From: Sporosarcina sp. 6E9
GTDB lineage: Bacteria; Bacillota; Bacilli; Bacillales_A; Planococcaceae
Length of the DNA stretch: 64,000 bases
NCBI RefSeq assembly: GCF_017921835.1
Contig: NZ_JAGEMN010000001.1
Coordinates: 91,874 to 155,873, forward strand
Reading direction: 5' to 3'
Position 1 is the first letter of the stretch. The number at the start of each line of letters is the position of its first letter. The notes under the pieces are model-generated. The model saw only the letters and a list, made by a program, of their open reading frames with translations, was not told the DNA's origin and made no database searches. The position numbers and the translations under genes were made by a program. Positions 49,563 to 56,415 of the stretch are shown here, in pieces.

Positions 49563-49862
49563 TTGAATAAAATAAACAAGAATCATATTGTCTTGAGTTT
49601 ATTGCTTTGTTTTTTAGTACCACTTTTTATACCGAGCTCTTTATCTACCGATGGGAAGGAAAGTTATGTGTATGGACTTCCGTTAGAATATGTAACGATA
49701 TATCAGCAGAATCCAAACAGTGGCTGGTTTTTCGATAATTTTTTCAATGGAAATACAGGTTTGGCAATAAATCCTGGTACTTTTGCAATTAATGTAATTA
49801 TAGTTTACTTGATAATAAGATTTATCAGCAGTAGATTTTATAAGAAAAACAAATCTATTTAG
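49563..49862 (+). CDS. Small membrane protein with large outside loop
   Basis: 99 residues: a first helix (IVLSLLLCFLVPLFIPSSL), an outer loop with aromatic residues (EYVTIYQQNPNSGWFFDNFF) and a second helix (FAINVIIVYLIIRFISS). TTG 49563 follows AAGGAGGGG. Similar proteins in Bacillales have no assigned function. Confidence 0.6.
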   Translation: MNKINKNHIVLSLLLCFLVPLFIPSSLSTDGKESYVYGLPLEYVTIYQQNPNSGWFFDNFFNGNTGLAINPGTFAINVIIVYLIIRFISSRFYKKNKSI

Positions 49863-49879
49863 AAGCACTTGATATTCAC

Positions 49880-49930
49880 TAAACGGGTGCGATTGTTGCC
49901 CAAAACTTATGCCATTAACGGGGCATTTAG
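49880..49930 (+). repeat. Cassette repeat, type A
   Basis: TAAACGGGTGCGATTGTTGC, CCAAAACTTATGCC, ATTAACGGGGCATTTAG. Confidence 0.9.
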
Positions 49931-49981
49931 CAGAGCAAGGACTAATTTTTTTAGAATAGGAAAAAGGGAGGATAGATTATT

Positions 49982-50131
49982 ATGAAGTTTATATCATTTA
50001 CTGCTATGTCGAACAAAAGTTTAGATCGTAAAGTTAACGACTTTCTTGATTCTCATTCTGGAATCGAAGTAATTGATATTAAATTTACCGCCAGCTTTGG
50101 AAGTATCTTTGCGGCAATTTTATATCGCTAA
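49982..50131 (+). CDS. 49-residue Cse60-like small protein
   Basis: MKFISFTAMSNKSLDRKVND then FLDSHSGIEVIDIKFTASFG and SIFAAILYR. The layout (helix with FLD, then IDIKF and a final AILYR strand) resembles sporulation protein Cse60, a small sigma-E-controlled protein. The match is by pattern only. Ribosome site AAGGGAGG. Cassette unit with a repeat on both sides. Confidence 0.5.
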   Translation: MKFISFTAMSNKSLDRKVNDFLDSHSGIEVIDIKFTASFGSIFAAILYR

Positions 50132-50152
50132 TAGGAGCCGAATTACTTATCT

Positions 50153-50204
50153 GCAATCGGGTGCGATTGTTGAAGAAATTTTATGCCATTAACAGGCCAT
50201 TTTG
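50153..50204 (+). repeat. Cassette repeat, type A
   Basis: GCAATCGGGTGCGATTGTTG, AAGAAATTTTATGCC, ATTAACAGGCCATTTTGC. Confidence 0.9.
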
Positions 50205-50239
50205 CACAAGAAGATAATATATTATTTGGGGGGATTAAA

Positions 50240-50368
50240 ATGGATTTGTTATTGGTATCTGTTGCACTTTTATTTTCTGGGGGAGCGTTTCTCTATTCCT
50301 CTGAAATAAAAAAGGAGAATGAAAAACTGAAAGAAAGGATTGAAAAAATAGAAGAAGCAATTAAATAA
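50240..50368 (+). CDS. 42-residue membrane peptide with coiled tail
   Basis: MDLLLVSVALLFSGGAFLYS is one helix and the remainder (EIKKENEKLKERIEKIEEAI) is a short coiled coil. The ribosome site GGGGGG is 7 bases upstream. Ends 5 bases before the next repeat. Suits oligomerisation at the membrane. Function unknown. Confidence 0.55.
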   Translation: MDLLLVSVALLFSGGAFLYSSEIKKENEKLKERIEKIEEAIK

Positions 50369-50372
50369 TGCC

Positions 50373-50424
50373 GTAATCGGGTGCGATTGTTGTACAAATT
50401 TTATGCCATTAACGGGCCATTTAG
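50373..50424 (+). repeat. Cassette repeat, type A, near consensus
   Basis: GTAATCGGGTGCGATTGTTG, TACAAATTTTATGCC, ATTAACGGGCCATTTAG. Confidence 0.92.
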
Positions 50425-50460
50425 CTGAACAATGATAAATAACTACAAAGGAGCAAGTAT

Positions 50461-50655
50461 ATGGATTATATCTTTCTAATCACAGGGGCGTTTTTAATGC
50501 CTGTTTTGTGCATTGTATTTTGTTTGAATTTGGTTTCTATATTGAAAAAGGTAAAACACGAAGAGAAAACTACAGTCAATACTTTTTGGCTTACAATATC
50601 GTTTACTCTTATTATGTGGAGCATTGCAATGCTAGCAGGAGGCATTAATAATTAA
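50461..50655 (+). CDS. 64-residue two-helix membrane protein
   Basis: MDYIFLITGAFLMPVLCIVF and WLTISFTLIMWSIAMLAGGI joined by a charged turn KKVKHEEKT. Ribosome site AAAGGAG. The stop is followed after 2 bases by a repeat. Function unknown. Confidence 0.55.
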   Translation: MDYIFLITGAFLMPVLCIVFCLNLVSILKKVKHEEKTTVNTFWLTISFTLIMWSIAMLAGGINN

Positions 50656-50656
50656 G

Positions 50657-50707
50657 CAAACGGGCGCGTTTGCAGCATAGCAGTGTACTAGAATCGGGCC
50701 AGTTTAG
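50657..50707 (+). repeat. Cassette repeat, type D
   Basis: CAAACGGGCGCGTTTGCAGC, ATAGCAGTGTACT, AGAATCGGGCCAGTTTAG. Confidence 0.8.
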
Positions 50708-50773
50708 TTGAAGAAGGAATTTATACTTTTTAGTCTAATTATTTTATACAGACGCATTAAAGGAGGGCTTTAG

Positions 50774-51264
50774 ATGAATATTACCATTCGTAAGATGCAC
50801 TACGATGATACAAAACAAGTTCAAAGCATAGCGAAAACAACTTGGAATGCCACATATGAGGGCATAATTCCCTTAGAAGTACAAAAAAATTTCTTAAAAT
50901 TAAATTACAGTGATGAAAGTATGAAACAACGTATAGAACGTTCTATTGTTTATGTTGCAGAAGTTGAGGGAAAGTTGTCGGTTTTGCAAACTATTCCACA
51001 GTAAGGGATGGTGGAAAGGTCGAATTGGCGGCTATTTATCTTTATCCAGAATTCCAGGGTAGAGGGATTGGTACTGCTTTGATACAACAAGCGGTTAAAG
51101 AATTAGAAGGTATAAAAGAAATTTATATAAACGTCGAAAAAGATAATAAGATTGGCATGAACTTTTATGAAGCTAAAGGGTTTGAAATAGTTAAAGAATT
51201 TGATAAAGAGTTCGATGGACATATCTTAAAACAAGTACGAATGGTAAAAAAGTTTAATTATTAA
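50774..51264 (+). pseudogene. GNAT acetyltransferase, frameshifted
   Basis: The first frame (MNITIRKMHYDDTKQVQSIA to VEGKLSVLQTIPQ) stops at 51004. The second frame overlaps from about 50972 as GKVVGFANYSTVRDGGKVEL and continues AAIYLYPEFQGRGIGTALIQ to KKFNY at 51264. EFQGRGIGTALI is the acetyl-CoA motif A. One missing base near GAGGGAAAG (about 50970) broke an otherwise complete 163-residue enzyme. Ribosome site AAAGGAGGG is intact. Confidence 0.8.
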
Positions 51265-51265
51265 G

Positions 51266-51292
51266 CTAACGGGTGCGATTGTTGAATAAAAA
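51266..51292 (+). repeat. Last cassette repeat, 5' half only
   Basis: CTAACGGGTGCGATTGTTGA directly after the GNAT stop codon, with no 3' core. It marks the right end of the array. Confidence 0.75.
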
Positions 51293-51324
51293 ATTTGATA
51301 GCATCTAATTAATAAACCCTTTTA

Positions 51325-51368
51325 TTTGTAAGTTAACAAATTACATTAATATGTTTTTAACTTACAAA
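51325..51368 (+). terminator. 12-bp perfect hairpin after the array
   Basis: TTTGTAAGTTAA pairs with TTAACTTACAAA over a 20-base loop. No T run, so it may be a terminator of a different kind or an old transposon end. Confidence 0.4.
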
Positions 51369-51413
51369 TTAAGATTTACATCCCTAATTGCTGGTATATT
51401 GGTAAGGCGAAGC

Positions 51414-51446
51414 CCCCAATTCATGTGTCAATTGGGGATTTTTTTA
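51414..51446 (+). terminator. Intrinsic terminator
   Basis: CCCCAATT pairs with AATTGGGG across an 8-base loop, followed by seven T. Confidence 0.75.
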
Positions 51447-51447
51447 A

Positions 51448-51575
51448 CGGTGAACTAGTAACAACAGGCCAATTACTTGGAAAGGTCGGGTATTCTGAAA
51501 GTATGTTGAACCTCACTTGCATATAAATGTGGAATTAGATGGTGTAGGGTTGCCGATTTATTACTGGTGAGAAAT
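51448..51575 (+). pseudogene. Relic of an M23 peptidase gene
   Basis: The segment reads GELVTTGQLLGKVG, then after a frameshift EPHLHINVELDGVGLPI, which follows the end of the peptidase at 29548 (TTGQLLGKIGNSGNTSEPHL). It starts at the terminator with nothing of the N-terminal part. A short non-functional remnant. Confidence 0.7.
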
Positions 51576-51605
51576 TGACTAAAACCGCTAGAAAGGATTA
51601 AGTGC

Positions 51606-52007
51606 ATGAAGAATAAAGTGTGGCTGTTTATTGTAATCGGTTTATTGATCGCGATCGGAATAGGCGGCAAAACATTTGTGGACAACCAAAGAAATCAAAA
51701 AGCAGAAGAAGCGTTAATTGAAGCAGAAAGAATGTCCGTAGTAGCACTGAAGAATACTTTTGCAGATATAAAATCTGTGGAATTTGAAAAGAGTCAATAT
51801 AATAAAAGGACCGGTTATTATTCAATGATTGTTAAAATGACAAACGTTGACGCAGACTTTGTTGTATTTGATTATATATTCACGACGAACAGGCCCCATG
51901 AAATTGAAGGTTGGGGAGTTATTGATAAAGAAAAAGTTCAGAAAAGAGGCGAAACCAATAGCAAAGTAAAAGTGGTTTACACTAACGGAAGTGAGGAAGA
52001 AATATAA
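51606..52007 (+). CDS. Paralogous membrane-anchored protein, copy 1 (type I)
   Basis: 133 residues: an N-terminal helix (VWLFIVIGLLIAIGIGGKTF) and an extracytoplasmic domain of about 90 residues. That domain begins AERMSVVALKNTFADIKSVE and contains an MTN-centred strand region. The end is VYTNGSEEEI. First of a tandem family with members in two clusters. Ribosome site GAAAGGA; every member has a similar leader (CAGGAAGGATTA). No named family is recognised. The single helix and acidic end suggest a surface-exposed protein. Confidence 0.65.
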   Translation: MKNKVWLFIVIGLLIAIGIGGKTFVDNQRNQKAEEALIEAERMSVVALKNTFADIKSVEFEKSQYNKRTGYYSMIVKMTNVDADFVVFDYIFTTNRPHEIEGWGVIDKEKVQKRGETNSKVKVVYTNGSEEEI

Positions 52008-52052
52008 TGACGCTCCTTATCTAGTAAATAATTCACAGGAAGGATTAGATAT

Positions 52053-52811
52053 ATGAAGAAAATAGTGTGGCTGCTATTTGTAGTTAGTTTACTACTAGTG
52101 ATTGGAATAGGTTGGAATGTGGTAATGGATAACCAGAAGGAACAAAAACATAATAAAGGTCTAACAGATAAAAGTGAAGAAGCAATTTTTCAATATAAAA
52201 GTAACGAAGAAAAAATAGTCATGGATGTATTAGCTACATACAAAGAAATTGATACGATAGAGTTCGTAGATGTTGGTGAAAATGAAATGACTGGCGGGAC
52301 ACATTATGCCTTTGAATTAAATGGTGTTAAAGGATTTTCATACTACTTTATAGAGAATGAGATGTATGGAGATGAATCGATTGTAATAGAAGAAATTAAA
52401 GAAAGAGAAGTAAAATTGACTGATAGAAAAGAGTTATTAGCTTTAAAAGATAAGGTCAAAGTACTTTATGGGGGATGGGAGGTTATCGAAAAACAAAGGG
52501 ATAGCGAAGTAATAAGTGATCAAATTGAAGCAGAGAGAATGTCTGTCGTCGCGCTGAAAAATACATTTGCAGATATAAGGTCTGTAGAATTTAAAAAGAC
52601 TGGATATAACGAAAAGACAGGTTCATATAGATTGTTTGTTGCAATGACAAATCAAAAAAATGAAACTGTAAATTTTTCGTTCAGTTTTTCACAAGAATCG
52701 CCTAGTGAAACAGGTGGCTATATAGTGGAAGACGAAAAGATACAAGTTGAAGGTATCACAACAAATAAAGTCCAAGTCATTTATTCGAATAAAGAAGAAG
52801 AAGAAATATAA
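52053..52811 (+). CDS. Two-domain paralogue, copy 2 (fused type II + type I)
   Basis: 252 residues, twice the family size. After the N-terminal helix there is a domain resembling type II members (EKIVMDVLATYKEIDTIEFV to KVLYGGWE). It is then joined, through EKQRDSEVISDQIEAERMSV, to a complete type I domain that lacks its own helix. The junction sequence copies the linker that normally follows the membrane helix in other members, so the gene looks like an in-frame fusion formed by recombination between neighbours. The last part is nearly identical to 61157-61354. Confidence 0.65.
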   Translation: MKKIVWLLFVVSLLLVIGIGWNVVMDNQKEQKHNKGLTDKSEEAIFQYKSNEEKIVMDVLATYKEIDTIEFVDVGENEMTGGTHYAFELNGVKGFSYYFIENEMYGDESIVIEEIKEREVKLTDRKELLALKDKVKVLYGGWEVIEKQRDSEVISDQIEAERMSVVALKNTFADIRSVEFKKTGYNEKTGSYRLFVAMTNQKNETVNFSFSFSQESPSETGGYIVEDEKIQVEGITTNKVQVIYSNKEEEEI

Positions 52812-53086
52812 CGCTTTCTGTAGCGCGTATATGAATCACAGGAAGGATTAATATATGAAGAAAATAATAGGGTTGTTTATTGGAATAGGCATATTAATCG
52901 TGATCGGAATTGGTGGGATAGTTTACATGGATAATAATGAAGGCGTACATATGAAATCGGATCCGAACTCATTACTCAAACAAGAACAACTTGCTTTATA
53001 TATTGCTCGAAATTATGAAAGTGTAAAAGAAATTAAGTTTGAAAATACATATGAGGTTAAAAAAACTGGAACATGGCATGTATTAT
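52730..53086 (+). repeat. Direct repeat, left copy
   Basis: About 355 bases covering the 3' end of one paralogue and the first 230 bases of the next are repeated at 61272-61628. I found a single base difference (GAGGTT versus GAAGTT). The copies are 8.54 kb apart. Confidence 0.85.
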
Positions 53087-53088
53087 AG
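52855..53088 (+). pseudogene. Truncated type II paralogue, copy 3
   Basis: 77 residues identical to the first part of the gene at 61398 (MKKIIGLFIGIGILIVIGIG to KKTGTWHV). The match ends abruptly at about 53086 within GGCATGTAT, after which unrelated sequence gives an immediate stop. It marks the left breakpoint between the duplicated blocks. Confidence 0.75.
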
Positions 53089-53145
53089 CTTGGGATACCA
53101 ACCATTCTAAATCACATTCGACTTCAGAAAAATATAAAAACCCAT

Positions 53146-53505
53146 CTACTGAGAGAGCGGTACTTTATTGATAGTCAACAAATGTCCTTCTTGCAGTAAA
53201 AGTTGCTTTGGATCAACAATCTCGTGTAATTGTAAGTTAGACTTTTTCTGTACTCTTAATTCAACTAGATTCGAATTTAATAAATGAGCTACTTGCACTG
53301 TACAAACTTTATGAGCTGCGGTGTAATTACGAATATATTGTAGTAATTCACGTAGCTCCCACGCTTTTTCAACACCATTAAAAATCTCTCTCTGAACTGG
53401 ATAATAGAAACCTGGAATCATCCACGGTTCTGTCTCTACAAAATCAAGCGAAGCATTACCTAATCCCAATTTCTGGTCTGATGCTAAATAATAATAATTC
53501 GTCAT
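53146..53505 (-). CDS. Hypothetical protein
   Basis: 119-residue soluble protein beginning MTNYYYLASDQKLGLGNASL, with the WELRELLQYIRNYTAAHKVC helix and a C-terminus ending NKVPLSQ. On the minus strand GTGAGG precedes ATG 53505 by 7 bases. I do not recognise a family with confidence; similar proteins occur in Bacillales. Opposite in direction to the flanking genes, it begins just past the truncated paralogue. Confidence 0.55.
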   Translation of the reverse strand: MTNYYYLASDQKLGLGNASLDFVETEPWMIPGFYYPVQREIFNGVEKAWELRELLQYIRNYTAAHKVCTVQVAHLLNSNLVELRVQKKSNLQLHEIVDPKQLLLQEGHLLTINKVPLSQ

Positions 53506-53651
53506 TTTACTACCTCACTTTACTTATCTAACCCGTCAGCTCTATTCATCAATCCTGTCCGTTGAAATTAATCAAAACTATATTACAAGTATAACATTAT
53601 TGTTTTCAAAAACTCTTAATAAGTAATAGGCATTCACCTATATTTGCCTAG

Positions 53652-54476
53652 ATGAATATCTTATTTGGAATGCTATTTTTAGGGGGAATCGGTGTGGGAT
53701 ACTATGTTACTGTAGAACCAGGCGTAAAATTATATGTAGAAGATATAAATCCCGAGGGCAGTAAGACGATCGTGTTTTTACATGGCTGGCCTTTAAGCCA
53801 TAAACAGTTTGAATATCAATTTAATGTTCTTCCTTTTATGGGTTATCGCTGTATCGGAATTGACTGGAGAGGATTTGGAGATTCGGATAAGCCAATCAGT
53901 GGATACAATTTTGACCGATTGGCTGATGATATACGTGCAGTAGTTGATGGACTTCAATTAGACAATTTCACTCTTGTAGGTCACTCTACAGGTGGGGCGA
54001 TTGCGATTCGGTATATGTCTCGACATAATGGTTACGGAGTATCCAACCTAGTACTAATTGACGCCGCAGCTCCTATCGGATTTTCTACAGAAACTGCAAC
54101 TAGATTCCTTACCGGGGCGTTAAATGACCGTCCTAAGATGATGCGAGAAGTGACAGAGAACTTTTTCTTTCAATATATTACAGACCCATTCTCTGAGTGG
54201 TTTCTTCAAATGGGCTTACAAGCGGCAGGTTGGTCAACGGCAGCAATCATCATTACACTAAGAGATGAGAAGCTTTATGCAGATTTGCCAAAAATACTTG
54301 TCCCTACCCTAATCGTTCATGGTGTCCACGACAAAGTTATTCCATTTGCACAAGCCCATGAACTAAATCAGCAAATAAAAAATTCACAGCTTGTTCCGTT
54401 TCATTACAGCGGGCATGGTCTTTTCTGGGAAGAACGTGATAAATTTAACAAACTATTAAGGAAATTTATTGGTTGA
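53652..54476 (+). CDS. Alpha/beta hydrolase (non-heme haloperoxidase-like)
   Basis: 274-residue alpha/beta-hydrolase. The oxyanion motif is HGWPLSH at 44-50, the nucleophile elbow GHSTGG gives Ser112, the acid is Asp227 in VHGVHDKVIP, and the base is His255 in HYSGHGLF. DWRGFGDSDKP is the typical strand-4 region of esterase/peroxidase members. The first 20 residues are hydrophobic and may be a signal anchor. No clear ribosome site is seen before ATG 53652. Substrate unknown. Confidence 0.8.
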   Translation: MNILFGMLFLGGIGVGYYVTVEPGVKLYVEDINPEGSKTIVFLHGWPLSHKQFEYQFNVLPFMGYRCIGIDWRGFGDSDKPISGYNFDRLADDIRAVVDGLQLDNFTLVGHSTGGAIAIRYMSRHNGYGVSNLVLIDAAAPIGFSTETATRFLTGALNDRPKMMREVTENFFFQYITDPFSEWFLQMGLQAAGWSTAAIIITLRDEKLYADLPKILVPTLIVHGVHDKVIPFAQAHELNQQIKNSQLVPFHYSGHGLFWEERDKFNKLLRKFIG

Positions 54477-54504
54477 TCAACTTCCTTGATAAGGCAGAGG
54501 CTCA

Positions 54505-55281
54505 CTACTTTTCAGGTTTTTCACTTTCATTTCTTTGTTTTTGCTTTAACCAATAATCGGGAGCTTCATAATGAATTAAAGAATAATCAAGTTCATCTCC
54601 ATCAGTTGCTAACTGAATTAGCAAAAACTTCTCCTTATTACTCGGGTGTATAGCTGCTGTTTTTATGTTTATAACCTCTACTCCTGTTCGTTTAGGTGTT
54701 CCAACAACAACAACTTGATTTCCTTTTGTATAAACATCTGTGATATTTGTTTGAAACACAACTATATAGAGGTCAAGGTCTGTTTCATTTGTTGCAGTAT
54801 TCGCAGCAATACCTACATTCTGTGTAAAGTCTAATTCGGCTGAAATTCCAATGGCGTAATAAGGGAATATTCGGTGGAGAGAATAGTATATTCGAGAAGG
54901 CATATAGCTCCATCTTCCAGTCGTGCTATGCCAGTGTTCTTCATAGATTGGCCGAATATAATCCGGTTCGCTTTTTATTGCTTCAAAAGGGATTCTTGTT
55001 CCTTCTTTTAACACTTCAGAAATAGGGATGACATCGGTAGGGAAATGCACCTCTGTTCCTTTTTCAAATGGAAAAGGTGAATCAAGAATTGTGGTAGGTT
55101 CAGGTGGTTCAAGGCTATCTAAACGTTGTTCCAATTCCTGAATTCGTTCATGTTCACCTTTATCGCTATTCGGTTGCGAGAAAGTTAACTCCGTCACTTT
55201 TTTATGTATGGACATACTGTAAACAACTAAGATTAAAATGATTGAAAAACAAATTATATAACCGATCCTTGTTTTTAGCAT
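54505..55281 (-). CDS. Signal-anchored hypothetical protein
   Basis: 258 residues with an N-terminal helix (IGYIICFSIILILVVYSMSI), a short coiled coil (HERIQELEQRLDSLEPPEP) and an outer domain containing HWHSTTGRWSYMPSRIYYSL and the stretch DLYIVVFQTNITDVYTKGNQ. Ribosome site GAGGTGATT on the minus strand. Family not recognised. Confidence 0.6.
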   Translation of the reverse strand: MLKTRIGYIICFSIILILVVYSMSIHKKVTELTFSQPNSDKGEHERIQELEQRLDSLEPPEPTTILDSPFPFEKGTEVHFPTDVIPISEVLKEGTRIPFEAIKSEPDYIRPIYEEHWHSTTGRWSYMPSRIYYSLHRIFPYYAIGISAELDFTQNVGIAANTATNETDLDLYIVVFQTNITDVYTKGNQVVVVGTPKRTGVEVINIKTAAIHPSNKEKFLLIQLATDGDELDYSLIHYEAPDYWLKQKQRNESEKPEK

Positions 55282-55385
55282 ATTCTAATCACCTCACCAT
55301 ATTATCTGCTCTTATGAAGGAGTTATACTAATGCACCCTTTAGTAATGGAACTACTTCCAGAACGATTGTTAGGTAACGATTGTT

Positions 55386-55533
55386 AGGTACCTGTGCAAG
55401 GAAATATTCAATTAATTCACTACAATTGCATAAAACGGGAAATGAGTGCAGACTAAATAACACTTTGTCAAAATTCTAATGAATTTTTATTTGAAGTCGT
55501 GAATTGTCATAATTCAACCTTGCACAGGTACCT
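55386..55533. mobile_element. MITE with 16-bp perfect terminal inverted repeats
   Basis: AGGTACCTGTGCAAGG at 55386-55401 is exactly inverted at 55518-55533, enclosing about 116 bases with no gene. Part of the interior (TTAATTCACTACAATTGC, and ATAACACTTTGTC) is also found near 29340-29410. The base pattern is that of a non-autonomous inverted-repeat element. A short tandem duplication, AACGATTGTTAG, lies just before it. Confidence 0.7.
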
Positions 55534-55610
55534 TAAACGCGTATCAGTATCGTACTAGGACTTGCCCATGTAGGACTAGTCTTTTTCAAAATACAGAGGA
55601 GGGATATGAG

Positions 55611-56318
55611 ATGATGGACGCACGTGAGCCGATAATCGTAGAGTTTCCTTTGAGAGGTGAATGGTACTCTCCTAACACGCCAGGGACAAAAATTCCGAGT
55701 CACGGCACAAACCAATTAGGATCAAGATATGCTTATGACTTTATTCAAGTGGATTGGGAAAGAAAGGGCTGGCCCGCCTATCGCACTAGTTTGGCGCAAT
55801 ATTTACTTTTTGGAGTTCCTTTAGATGAATATTATTGTTGGGGGGAAGAAGTATTTGCTCCTTGTGACGGAATCATTGTCCAAGCAAAGGACGGTTATAA
55901 AGAACGGGCAAGAACTAAATTGCTTTCAGATATGTCTAACGCTTATAAAAACGCTCAGTATTTCGACCCGAAAAAAGACGATATACAATCAGTTGCTGGA
56001 AACTACATCATTATAGAATATGCCGACAATGTATATGCTGGATTAGTCCATCTTCAAACAGGGTCAATTCAGGTTTCAGTTGGTCAGCGTGTGAAAAAAG
56101 GTGTAGTTATTGGTAGAGTTGGTCATTCAGGTAATTCCTTTGCTCCGCATTTGCATTTTCAACTTATGGATAGTAGCGACATAACTATTGCAAACGGATT
56201 GCCTGTTGCTTTTGAACAATACGAAGTATTTAAAAATGGCATATGGAAAAAAGTAAAAAATGGGATTCCAACAAATAAGGATAGAATAAGATTTCAAAAG
56301 ACTGATAAATGGGAATAA
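55611..56318 (+). CDS. M23-family metallopeptidase
   Basis: 235-residue protein without signal peptide or membrane helix. The LytM fold is seen in RYAYDFIQVD (metal Asp), EEVFAPCDGIIVQAKDGY, NYIIIEYADNVYAGLVHLQT, and GRVGHSGNSFAPHLHFQLMD, whose HLHF gives the other metal ligand. It may act on cell-wall peptides if exported by another route, or be a cytoplasmic relative. GGAGGGATATGAG precedes ATG ATG at 55611. A hairpin element ends the gene. Confidence 0.8.
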   Translation: MMDAREPIIVEFPLRGEWYSPNTPGTKIPSHGTNQLGSRYAYDFIQVDWERKGWPAYRTSLAQYLLFGVPLDEYYCWGEEVFAPCDGIIVQAKDGYKERARTKLLSDMSNAYKNAQYFDPKKDDIQSVAGNYIIIEYADNVYAGLVHLQTGSIQVSVGQRVKKGVVIGRVGHSGNSFAPHLHFQLMDSSDITIANGLPVAFEQYEVFKNGIWKKVKNGIPTNKDRIRFQKTDKWE

Positions 56319-56329
56319 ATTAAAACCGC

Positions 56330-56399
56330 ATAAAGGTGTACCGTCAGGAAGGGACTTAGCGTTGTAAACCCGCATTTTCCTAACGGTACCAACCTTTAT
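56330..56399 (+). terminator. Long imperfect hairpin after the M23 gene
   Basis: ATAAAGGTGTACCGTCAGG pairs with CCTAACGGTACCAACCTTTAT, with a loop of about 27 bases. It may serve as terminator, but its form also recalls a small folded mobile element. Confidence 0.5.
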
Positions 56400-56415
56400 T
56401 TATAGGGGGTATATA

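Noticed and set aside
28636..51292. CRISPR array
   Set aside because: Repeats are spaced by whole genes of irregular length, vary in their middle, and no cas genes are present.
28636..51292. Classical class 1-type integron
   Set aside because: No tyrosine integrase is encoded in the window, and the repeats lack paired RYYYAAC and GTTRRRY cores in inverted order.
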